In this document: one piece after another, positions 23,601 through 33,575 of the stretch
Layout: the number at the start of each line of letters is the position of its first letter
Numbering within the stretch: the first letter of the stretch is position 1
NCBI GenBank assembly: GCA_027475525.1
Contig: JAMWFC010000049.1
Span: 6,122,947-6,186,946 of the forward strand
Length of the DNA: 64,000 bases
Direction of reading: 5' to 3'
Source of the DNA: Macrolepiota albuminosa
Lineage: Eukaryota > Basidiomycota > Agaricomycetes > Agaricales > Agaricaceae
Translations under genes and position numbers: made by a program
Notes under the pieces: generated by a model
Seen by the model: only the letters and a program-made list of their open reading frames with translations
Told to the model about the DNA's origin: nothing
The model's database searches: none

Positions 23601-25398
23601 GCACGATATTTCTGTCAGTGAGTTGAAGGAGCCACTACTCCTTCAATTGGGTACTGTGGGCAGCCGAGCTGCGGTACAGTTTGGTACGCAGGCGAGTATC
23701 GCCTGTGCGAAATCAAGGACGAGGGAGTACCTTGATGTGGCGAACTTTGATCGTTACGACATGATTATAGGCACGCCGTATATGAGGAAGCACAACGTTC
23801 TGCTGAACTTCAAGAAGAATGAGATAGTGGTGGATGGCACCACCATCCCTGCAGTGCGAGTGACCATAGATAATGGAGATGGACGTCTCCATTGACACCG
23901 CGCCACGGAGAAGAAGGTGCTAGTCAGGCGACACTGACTAGACGGAGGCAAGAAAGCGCCTACGGTTGAGGATGGAGAGGATGAAGAGCAAGCTTGTGTG
24001 AGCTTGCCCATGGATAGTCCGGCGGTGTTGATGCTGGAAAGCGAAGCTGTAGAGTACGAACGTACTCTGAAGAGGGGGGAGAGCCCCGAGATGAAGGAGA
24101 TGAAGTGTGAAAAGCAGAGTAAGTCTGAGGACAAGCGGCCTCAGCATGCGGCAAGCACAGAGTGCCAACCGACGTTGTCGCGAGTGAAGGTTGAGGACTT
24201 GGTAACAGATGACGACGACCAAGGACTGATGGAGGATGAGGCGTCCTCCACACATACAAATCGGTCAATCTGGGATCGACCAGTACCTCATCCCACATTT
24301 GAATGGGCATTTGATCCACGAATGCCTGCTGAGTGGAATGACCTAGTGGCGTTGATGTATGCGTGGAATGGACCATGGTGGACGTCAAAGGAGGAGTCGT
24401 ATTGTCAGGCTAGTGACGACAAGATATTGTCGCCGAGTGAGGTGTTCTTCGACGGACTATCTGTGACGTCGCGGAGAAGTAAGAAGGAAGTGCCTGTGCG
24501 ACTGCACACGCCGGATGACAGCGAGCTGAGGATTACTGCCCTCAGAGAGAAGTATGGCCGTCCAGCCGTACAAGCAAAGCTGTCCGGGCGCCCATGCAAG
24601 GATGTGGACTGGAAGGGCAAAGGTAAAACCAGTGGTTTTACGAAGGAGGACATTCCGGACCTACGATTGCAGTGGCAGCAGGAATTTGCGGATATTCTGA
24701 ACGGAACCAAGGAGGAGTTACCTCCTTGGCAAGAGGTCAACCATGAAATCAACATTATTGATGAGAATAAGGTGTATAAATATCATTTGCCTCGATGTCC
24801 AATGGCGCTGCAGCAGCAGCTCCGAGACAAGACCAATCGGTACCTGAGAGCCCACTGGTGGGAGGCTCAACCAGCCTCCCAAGCTGCTCCGCTATTGTGC
24901 ATTCCGAAGAAAGATGGTACATTAAGGACGGCGTTGGATGCACGCCAACGCAATGACAACACCGTGAAGGACGTGACGCCACTTCCGGATCAGGAAGTGA
25001 TTTGAGAAGATGTGGCGAGAGCAAAGTTCAGGTCGAAAATTGACCTGATGGATGCGTATGAGCAAGTGAGAATTCGCTTGTCTGATATCCCAAAGACAGT
25101 GTTCTTGTCAATCACGGGAACATATGTGAGCAACATTATGCAGATAGGAGATTGCAATGCTCCTGCGACATTTCAGAGGTTGATGACCTCCATCTTCCGG
25201 GATGTTATCGGGAGGTTCGTCCATATCTATTTGGACGACATATTCATATACTCCGATTCAATCGAAGAACACGAAGAGCATCTTCGTGTCATTTTCGAGC
25301 GACTGAGGTCTAACTTGCTATACCTCAAGTGGAAGAAATGCGAACTATATGCCAAGACAGTGGATTGCCTCGGACACAAGATTGATAGTCAGGGTATT
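20662..25398 (+). pseudogene. Outer element gag-pol, part 1 (gag, zinc knuckle, protease, RT)
   Basis: One frame of 1579 codons, from METNQSTEP to the nested insertion. Gag core: LPEFLDGPAKAWFRHH near 22360. CCHC knuckle: CFKCGQPGHFANAC near 23070. Aspartic protease: TLWDSGSTTTG near 23550. Reverse transcriptase: CIPKKDGTLRTALDARQR (24900), KIDLMDAYEQVRI (25035), GDCNAPATFQRLM (25150), HIYLDDIFIYSD (25225). Five in-frame stops, all TGA: 21412, 22897, 23893, 23935 and 25003. The last falls where related elements have Arg (EVI-R-EDVARAK), consistent with CGA to TGA; there is no frameshift. The frame breaks at 25398 inside the RT, in the middle of the target GTATT. Family knowledge: gag-pol is made as one polyprotein and cut by its own protease. 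Confidence 0.9.
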
Positions 25399-26136
25399 TG
25401 TCAGGTTCCGCTGATGATGGGGGCCTCCGGGGGCAAGCGGGTCCTTACTAGGCGCACTCGAAGTCTACAGAGAGTCTTCGGGTGAGTTCCGGAGTTTTGG
25501 GTAGGGCGCGGAGTGACTACGGAGCGCCGGAGTTCGTAGGAGGAGGTAGAGTAGGATCCTGGGCTAAGTCCGGAATACAGGGCGGAAGTGGGCGGAGCCT
25601 CGTTAGGGCAGAGGGGTGATCGGGGAAAGGAACTGAGACCGGGAGACTGAGACTGGAACCGGGAGACTAAGTTAGAATTGAAGTGAGACTTTTAGAAGAC
25701 CGAGAGACTTGAGAGAGTAAGACAGATAGATTGAGACAGGTATGAAATAGACAAGAGAGTATAGAGACGAGTTATAGCAATATCAAGACTACCGTAACGG
25801 TTTACTGGCTACCAGCTATATACCTTCGGCGGCTAAGGTCTGGGGTGCCTGGGTAAGTTCCGGGGCTAGGCTTCGCGTGTCCAGTCCTGTGTGCCGTATT
25901 GTCCCGGTTGAGTCCTGTGCGGCGTATTGTCTGGGTGCGGGTGTGGCGCTGGGAGATTGGTCAGGTTCCGTTGGGCCCTGTTGGTTGGTACCGGGCGATT
26001 GACGGGGCCCGGGGTACAGGGCGCGGGTGCCGGGGTGGGTCCCCTGACTGGGTGGGCGCGAGGGCCCCGGGCAAGGGGGCGCGTCGGGGTTTGCGTGGTG
26101 TGCCGGGGTGGCGGGCTGGGGTGACGGGTCGTGACA
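25399..26136 (-). repeat. 3' LTR of the nested element (738 bp)
   Basis: Plus-strand ends are TGTCAGGTTCC and GGGTCGTGACA. It differs from the other LTR at about 28 positions by eye, mostly transitions, plus two short length differences (near 25495 and 25645). Confidence 0.92.
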
Positions 26137-26150
26137 TCACCCCCCCTGTA
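26137..26150 (-). promoter_or_regulatory. Polypurine tract of the nested element
   Basis: On the minus strand this reads CAGGGGGGGTGA directly before the LTR start TGTCACGACCC. The related copy has GAGGGGGGTGTGA at 62472-62484. It fixes the element orientation. Confidence 0.75.
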
Positions 26151-26310
26151 GCGCTGTAGTACTTGGTTGCAAGTAGTACTGATAGTTCTGGGGCTTTCTT
26201 GAAGTCTTAGAAAGTGACCTCTAATCCACACTGGTGCTTGATGATAAAAACTTGATGTATTGGGTGCTTCACAGAATATCAAATATCCTGATGGGCAGAA
26301 GAAGGTTCTC

Positions 26311-26460
26311 AATAAACTCCAGCCTAAGCAGTTCACTCCCTGGGAACCACCGAGCCTTTGTCTACCAATAGACTTCCAATGAGAGGTGTTCAATAAACTC
26401 TAGCCTAAGTGATTCACTCCCTGGGAACCACCGAGCCTTTGCCTATCAATTGCCTGGTTA
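26311..26460 (+). repeat. 81-bp direct repeat, two copies
   Basis: The blocks beginning AATAAACTC at 26311 and 26392 share AGCCTAAG, TTCACTCCCTGGGAACC and GAGCCTTTG. Non-coding, in the 3' part of the nested element. Confidence 0.75.
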
Positions 26461-26590
26461 TTCTCTATTCTACTTGGACTATTTATACTAATTTTCCAGT
26501 GCACAGACCACCAGATCACATGACTTTTTGCTCTTGACCTCCCAGCATTCCTGACCTAATTTGTTGTTCCATTTTCCATTTTGGTGATGC

Positions 26591-26820
26591 ATGTTTCAGT
26601 GCCACCATTCCATTCATCTCTTCCTTCCTCCATTCAATGCATGTTTCAGTGCCACCATTCCATTCATCTCTTCCTTCCTCCATTCAATGCATGTTTCAGT
26701 GCCACCATTCCATTCATCTCTTCCTTCCTCCATTCAATGCATGTTTCAGTGCCACCATTCCATTCATCCCTCCCTTCCTCCATTCAATGCATGTGCCACC
26801 ATTCTATTCATCTCTTTTGA
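26591..26820 (+). repeat. 50-bp tandem repeat, four copies plus a partial
   Basis: Units start at 26591, 26641, 26691 and 26741 with ATGTTTCAGTGCCACC; a shortened fifth unit begins at 26791. The first four are almost identical. Small frames through it are simple repeats, not genes. The rest of 26461-27293 shows no gene. Confidence 0.95.
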
Positions 26821-27293
26821 CATCCCTCCATGCTTCTTTCCCTTTCCCCTTTCAGTCATATCAAATTGGGGATTGTCAGATCAGATCTTGATCTAGATCA
26901 TCACAATTTGATCCCCTTTTGTCACCTCTGCCAGCTCCCATGCTTCCCCTCCCCATAACAGTGGTTGGACTATTGTTGAGTTGATAGCTTGAGCTGGTCC
27001 CTGCCCTTTGTTCTGTACTGTCTGTGTATTTATTGGGGTGTTTTTGGAGATATAATTTGTTGAGACTGCTACCAGGAGGCTTACAGTTTTCAGCCCATAA
27101 TTAAATGTTTATTTTGACTTCTGGTGCATGTTTTGTCCCTGACTGCTGGTACAGCATCGTATCAGCGCCGAGACCCTCGAGGCGGTGGTGGCTGTGCGGC
27201 TTCGGCGTGGGATCCGAAGTCGAAGCGCGAAGCATGATGCCATCAGCTTGGGGCCTAGAAAAAGAAAAAATTTTTTGCTACTCCCCATTCGTC

Positions 27294-29130
27294 ATGTCAC
27301 GTCCTTCTACGCCCCTCCGCTCCCCTACCCCCCCTCCTGCTGGAGATGACACCCTGTCGTCCTGGCAGGAGTACGATTGGCGCCAGGGAGAGTATGATCA
27401 GCAGCGGGATCGCCAGCGGATTAGTGAAATGGCCTGTGAGTGTCTGACGTTATTACCTGTCCTTATTGTTCAATCGTCGCAGGCTCTGTGGGTTCTGGTT
27501 CTCATCCGGCTGCCGGGTCTTCGTCCCTGGGCGGTCCTTCGATTTCTCCTGTGGTGGCCGGGCCATCTGGGGCACCGCAAGGGTCTCCCTCCCGTCCTCC
27601 TGGGTCGTCGTCTCGGTCCGACCGCCCATCCCTTGGGATAGGGGAAGTGTGGCTGGTCCCGGAGGCGCAACGTGTCCCTCAAGATCAGGTGACGCTGGAG
27701 CAATTTGCGGCTGCGCAGGGACGTTTTTGTGGGCACCCAGCACGTAGGTGGTGCGAGGCTGCAGGCCCGGTGAGTGTCATCTGGGGTTGTCCAGAGCTCT
27801 CCTGACTTCTCGCAGTGCATGATGTGTGCGCGCAGGGGGGTGTCCTGCGAGTTCGAGGAGCCGGTGGCGGGGGCGCGTCGAGACACCTCGATGTGCGCGG
27901 CTTGCCGCTTGCGTCACGAGCGGTGTTCGGTGGGGCTGGCTTGGAGGGCACGATGCATGGCGCAGGAGCAGGGTTGGGGGGAAGAGTGGGTGATGGAGCG
28001 ACTGCGGGGGGTTCAGGGGACTCGTACGCGGACGAGGGCAAGGGGTCCATTGACGGGTGCCGCACCGTCCGGGGGCCAAGGGGAAGAGGGTGCCCCAGTG
28101 CATCGGCGTCGCGCCAAGCGTCCGGCCGTGGTGTGCTCATCGGACAACGAGCTGGAGGCGCCCCGCCGGGACAAGGGGAAGCGACGAGCCTCGCCCGAGC
28201 GTTTGGACGAGGACGAGCAACCCTCTACTCGTCGCCAGAGAAGGTCCCGGTCCCCAATTGCGGGTCCCTCGAGGTCCGGTGGGGAGGTACCCCTGCCTGA
28301 CGTGGACTGGCCGAATCCTGACGTCGCTCCCGAGCCCGAGGTCGAGCCTGGTGTTGGAAGCGTGGCATCGTACCGCCGCAGGCTAGAGGACGCAGAGATC
28401 TGGGAGCGTTGTGTCTGACGGCGAGGCTCCGGGAGACGTACTCGGAGGGTCAGCGGGAGAGGAGGTTATGGGAGGATTTGCAGGCCGAGTGGGAGGTGGA
28501 GAGGGAGTCAGCGTCCCAGGCTCGGGTGGCACTGGAGGAGGAGGTCGCGGCCTTGCGGGCTCAACTGGAGCAAGGGGATGGCCAATTGCTGGGGGCCGAG
28601 GCGCAGGAGGCAAGGGTGGTGGAGTTACGGGAGTTGTTGGGGAGGGTAGAGGGGGCGCAGGCGAGCTTGGTTCGTCAGAGGGGCTGGTTGGTAGGGAGCG
28701 TGGCTGCCGCCCGGGGCGAGGCGATGCGTAAGTGGGTAGTCTCTCCCTCCGGGCCCCCGACTGACTGCTTCCAGGCTGGGCACGGGAGCATCGGCTCTTG
28801 TTGGACGGTGGCGCCTCGGCGCACGCCTCCATCTCCCAGGGGCTGTCTTCGGCGTCTGGTCTGGTCCCTGGCGAGGTGACGCAGGGCGTCAGCCACCTGG
28901 GGCGCCTGCTGACGGCCCATCGGAGGCGGAACCTCGTGGTCCCCGGGACCTGGGTGGAGGTGGCGGTGGACGCAGGGGAGCCCCTCCCTTCATACGACGA
29001 GAGGATGGCGGCGGTGGCGGCGGGGTCGGGGGCGAGTGCTTCGGGAGTCCCTGGGGAGTTGGGCCCGTCGACGATGGGGGGTTCCAGTGGGGCGTCGGGG
29101 GTATCAGGAACGCCGGGGTCAGGGGTGTAG
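27294..29130 (+). CDS. Antisense accessory gene with Zn2Cys6-like motif and coiled coil (one frameshift)
   Basis: It runs opposite to gag-pol. Exons: 27294-27435, 27483-27769, 27816-28727, 28775-29130; introns are 46-47 nt with GTGAGT, GTGAGT and GTAAGT donors and CAG acceptors. Start MSRPSTPLRSPTPPP; stop TAG 29128-29130; about 565 residues. Residues 144-180 read CMMCARRGVSC, 15 residues, CAACRLRHERC: C-x2-C-x6-C-x15-C-x2-C-x6-C, close to the fungal Zn2Cys6 binuclear cluster but with a longer loop. Basic clusters follow (RRRAKRPA, RRDKGKRRASP, RRQRRSRSP), then a heptad-like helix (VALEEEVAALRAQLEQG). Zinc cluster plus coiled coil is the plan of Gal4-type DNA-binding proteins (analogy). A one-base loss near 28400 shifts the frame in exon 3. 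A second copy at 62600 keeps both intron positions and phases. The function, perhaps control of element or host transcription, is inference. Confidence 0.75.
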
Positions 29131-29372
29131 GCTTTTCTTGGTCCCGGAGTCGTCATTTCTTGTCTGTCATATAGTGTAGTTTTTTAGATTGTATATACCG
29201 GTAACTTTGAGCACGTAATGCAAAGGAGATAGAAAAGAGAGAAACAAGGAACTTATTGGTGGGAGTTGAATCCCTGGTACTTCCAGAGGCAGGGGTTACG
29301 CCCTTGCAGCCATCTGTGGGACCCTCAGCCCCGGGGGGGTCGGGGCTTGTCCGGGTGGGTCTCGTGAAAGTG
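29131..29372. other. Convergent gap between antisense gene and pol end
   Basis: About 240 bp where the plus-strand gene (stop 29130) and pol (stop 29373) converge. It includes an AT-rich TATATACCGG stretch near 29195. Terminators for both transcripts may lie here. Confidence 0.4.
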
Positions 29373-32300
29373 TCAGAGCTTGCCAGGGGCGTTCTTCAGG
29401 TTTACCCGGGGCTCCCAGGTGTCGTCTTCTGGTCCGTAGCTGGCCCACCGCACGAGGTAGTTCAGTCGTCCTCGGATCATTTGCGAGTCGAGGATGTGGT
29501 TGACTTCATAGTAATACTCGTGGTCCACTTCGAAGGGCGGGGGTCGGTCAGGGTGTTGCCCAGAAAAGGGCTTCGGGTCGTGCTTTTCGAGGAGCCGGAC
29601 GTGGAATACGGGGTGGAGTCCTCGTAATCCCGGAGGGAGGTCCAGGCGGTAGGCGTGTGAGGATACCTTCCGGGTTATCTTGAAGGGTCTGAACCGCTTG
29701 TGATCGAGCTTCACTGACGGTCGTCTTGTCCGGAGGTTGCATCGGTCAAGCCAAACGAGAGTACCAGGGCTCCAGTCAGGAATGGTTTCTCGTCGGGAGT
29801 TGGCATGCTTGGAATAAGCTTGGTTGGCAACGTCAATTTCATTCCAGAGGAACTCGTGGAGGGCCCGGAGGTCCTGGGCGACTTCATGGGCGGCGTGAGC
29901 GGGAATATTCTGGAGGGACAGGGTTAGTCGGGGGTGGTACCCCTTATTGGCGAAGAAGGGGGATACCCCCGTGGCAGAGTGGGGAGTGTTGTTGTAGGTG
30001 AACTCGGCGAGGGGGAGTTCGGCGCGCCAGTCGTTTTGGAGGTAGTTTATGTAGATCCGGAGGTACTGTTCTAGGGTCTGATTGACCTGTTCGGTTTGCC
30101 CGTCAGTCTCCGGGTAGTAAGCGGTAGAGAGGTTGACGCGGACGCTGAGGGCCTTGCAGAGAGACGTCCAGAATCTGGAAATGAAGAGGGGACCCCGGTC
30201 GGAGACGACATCGTCAGGGAGTCCGTGCTTCGAGAACACGTGTTCCAGGAAGAGCCGGGAAAAACTTGGGGCGTCGTCGGTGGTGTGACAGGGAATGAAG
30301 ATGGCTTGCTTTGTGAGTCGGCACACGATGACAAGGATGGCGTCAAAGCCCTCCGACTCGGGGAGTTTGACGATGTGGTCTATGGAGATGGAAGACCACG
30401 GGCGTCTCCCGATGGGCAGGGGTTTGAGCAATCCGTAGGGCTTGTGGCGGGGAACTTTGGCCTGGAGGCACGGTTCACAGGCTTGGACGTATCGGGTGAC
30501 ATCCTTCTTCATCCCTGGCCAAAAGTAAGTACGTGAGATGAGCTGGAGGGTCTTACAGATTCCCGGGTGTCCCCGGAGCTTATGGTCGTGGTGCTGTCGG
30601 AGGATGTCGAGGCGGATGTTCTTGTGATCCGGGGCATAGATACAGCCATCGCGGAGGAGTAGTTTGCTGTCGGGAGACAGGGTAAAAGAGGGGTCGGGAG
30701 GGGGTTCGTCGGCGGAGAGGTTTCGGGGCTTGTGCCGGGTGAAGTAGTCATCTCGGGGTGATTCCCGGATCTGTTTCAGGATTCCTTCCTCGTTCAAGAT
30801 CAGTACTGCATTCAAATGTTCGGGGGGGATTACCACGCGATGGTTGAAGGCGTTTTGCTCTGTCTCAAAGGACTTCTTGGGATAGACGTCCGGACGTCGA
30901 GTTAGGGCGTTGGGTTTGGCTCCGAGTCGTCCGGGGCAGTAGTGGATGGTAAAGTCGTATTCGGATAGAACTTCAGACCACCAAGCCTGTCTTCGGCTGA
31001 GGAGTTTGGTGGTCATGAAGTACTGAAGGTTGTTGTGGTCCGAGTACACTTGGATCCGGTGGGGGGTCCCTTCGAGGTAGGCTCGCCATTGCTTGAAGGC
31101 TTTGACAATCGCAAGGAGTTCCTTGTCGTAGATGTCGTAGTTGAGCTCGGCCGGGATCATTGATCGGGTATAGAAAGCCATGGGTCGGAGCTCCTGGTTG
31201 TCCGGTCCCATCTGTGAGAGGATACCCGCAATGGCATAGTCGGAGGCGTCGCACTCCAGGATAACTGGGAGGGCGGGGTCGTAGTGCCGGAGGATCGGGG
31301 CTGAGGTGAAAGCTTCCTTGAGTAGGGCGAATGCACTTTGGCACTTACTGTCCCACCCCCAGGGGGTGTCCTTCCAGGTTAGCCGGTTGAGGGACTTGGT
31401 GATACCAGAGCAATTGTCGATGAAGCGTCGGTAGAAGTTTGCGAACCCGAGGAAGGATTGCACTTCCTTGATGTTTTTCGGAGGCGGCCAATTGAGGATT
31501 GCTTCGACTTTTGCGGGGTCCATGCGAACTCCGTCCGGGGTGACGATGACGCCAAGGTATTTGACTTCTGTAGTGTGGAACGAGCACTTCTCCGGTTTTG
31601 CGTGTAGGTTGTGACTTCAGAGTCGTTCGAGAACTTGTCGGACGTGGATTCGGTGTTCGTCGAGGGAGTCCGAATAGATCAGGATGTCGTCCAGGTAGAC
31701 AATGACAAAGACGTCGTTCATATCGTGGAAGATGTCGTTCATAAAGTACTGGAAGGTTGTGGGGGAGTTAGTCATTCTGAATGGCATTACCAGATATTCG
31801 AAGAGGCCGTAACGGGTGCGGAAGGCCGTTTTCCATTCGTGTCCCGGGGCAATCCGGACGTTGTTGTAGCCAGACCGGAGGTCAATCTTTGAGTAGACCT
31901 TGGCTTTGCTGAGTCGGTCGACGAGGTCTCCGATGAGGGGTAGGGGGTACCGGTTCTTCTTGGTGATTTTGTTCAAGCCCTGATAGTCGACGCAGAGGCG
32001 GAGGGATCCGTCCTTCTTCTTGGCGAAGAGAACCGGTGCGCCGGCCACGAAGATCGAGGCGCAAATGAAACCCTTACCGAGCATGTCGTCGAGGTAGTCC
32101 TTGAGTGCCCGGAGTTCGACCTCGGACATGTTGTAGACCTTGCCAAGCGGGGGACTTGCGCCGTCCTCGAGGTCGATCTTGTGGTCGTACGGCCGGTGCG
32201 GGGGGAGGTCTTTGGTGCTACCTTCGGAGAAGACGTCAGCAAACTCGTGATACTTGGGAGGAACAACTTCGGCGAGGAGTTGGTCTTCAGTCTTAGCGTC

Positions 32301-33575
32301 GGGGCCAGTGTTTTCGGCCCGGAGGTGTTCCTCGGGTAGCGTCGGAGATACCTGGAGTTGGTAGGCCGGGGTGCCGTCCTGGAGAATTCATGCGAAGGGG
32401 GTGCAGCCAATGATTTTGATGTCCGGGCTTCCAGGTGAGTCAGGGGGGTCGTTGGGTTCGGAGCTGGGCCTGGGGGGTCGGTGGTTCCGGGCGGGGTAGT
32501 GAGGCCCCTTGTAATGGTTTTGAGGGACGTTGGGGGGAAACTTGATGGGTTCCCTTTGGGGAGTTTCAGGGCGTCCCGGGTCTTCCGAGGCCTGCGGGTA
32601 GAGGTGGATGGCGGCGGCGAGGCGGGCTCCCAGGTTAGGGAAGGTCATGGTGAGGTCTTCCCAGCGGATGTCAGGGTTCACTTCTTGGAGCCAAGGGAGG
32701 CCTAGGACGATGGGAGTCATTTTGGGGAGTCGCGTGACCAGGAAGTCGGCCGGGAACGTTAGGTCGTTGTCAAGTGTTATGGTGGTGGAGTGTGCCTTCG
32801 TGATAAGTCCGGCGGTGGCGTCGTTCCCATCGAAGAGCCGGAGCCCGAGGGGTTTGTCAAGCTGGGTGTGGAGAAGGGCGAGGCGGTCGCTGATGAACAT
32901 TCTGGTGGCTCTGCTATCGACGAGGGCGGGGAGACGTTCGGTGGCGGCGCCGAGGCAGACATGGATCACGAAGGAGCGGGTGGCCTGGGAGCGGAGGCCA
33001 GGGGGCTCCTCCCAGGGGCCCCGGGGGTCCTCCGGACCCGTTGGAGGCGGTGGGGGTTTGAAGGGGATTGGTTCTTGGGTTGCGTCTCAGTCGAGGGCAA
33101 GCGTGAGGGCCCTCCAGTCGATTCGGGGATTGGTGGCACGCAGCCATGGGAGTCCGAGGACGAGGGGGGCGGCGACGTGGAGCCTGGTGACTAGGAGCCG
33201 GAGTGTCTGATGATGGCCAGAGGCGAAGGTCACGGGCATTTGCACGAAGTGGGTGATGTCGCCGGCGGAGGAGGAGTTTCCGTCGAAGAGTCGGAGATGG
33301 ATGGGGATGGGGAGTCTTTGGGGGGGCTGGGGGGCCAGGGCCGCCCAGGCTTCATCGATGAAGCTGTCGGTGGCGCCGCTGTCAACGAGGGTGTTGACGG
33401 GCTCCGGGGAGGAGGCGAGGGTGGTACAAAGGAGGAGGGACTGTGGGGAGTGCGAAGGGAGGTGGGCCAGGAGGGTGTCCGAGAATTGTTGAGCCATGGC
33501 GCAAAGATGGGAAACCGGGGCGGAGAAGACGTCGGGGTCCAGACCGCAATTCAGAATGTCTTCCATTTCTAAATC
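29373..33575 (-). pseudogene. Nested element pol: two proteases, RT, RNase H, integrase, chromodomain
   Basis: One frame offset by -1 from gag. Protease 1: TLVDSGATDSFIDEAW (near 33385). Protease 2: ALVDSRATRMFISDRL (near 32920), which repeats the same following pattern (LRLFDGN, LVTRLP, VLGLPWL, NP-I-W) but has DSR for DSG. RT: LFAKKKDGSLRLCVDY, FVIVYLDDILIYSD (31690). RNase [13 protein letters not shown] (31255), [11 protein letters not shown]. Integrase: [11 protein letters not shown]...[39 protein letters not shown]. Chromodomain: [13 protein letters not shown]...[15 protein letters not shown]. Stops in frame: TGA at 33087, 32388 and 31617, the last two where Arg is expected (FA-R-ILQDG, RL-R-SHNLH). 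PFGLTN-type RT residues read PFRMTN. Pol ends at TAG 29373. Otherwise the frame is open, so inactivation looks recent. Confidence 0.9.

Noticed and set aside
26591..26820. Possible CRISPR-like array
   Set aside because: Units are directly tandem with no unique spacers, and the context is a fungal retrotransposon.
28383..29156. 257-codon Pro/Ser-rich frame on the minus strand
   Set aside because: It is the shadow of exons 3-4 of the plus-strand antisense gene, whose introns, coiled coil and second copy support the plus strand.
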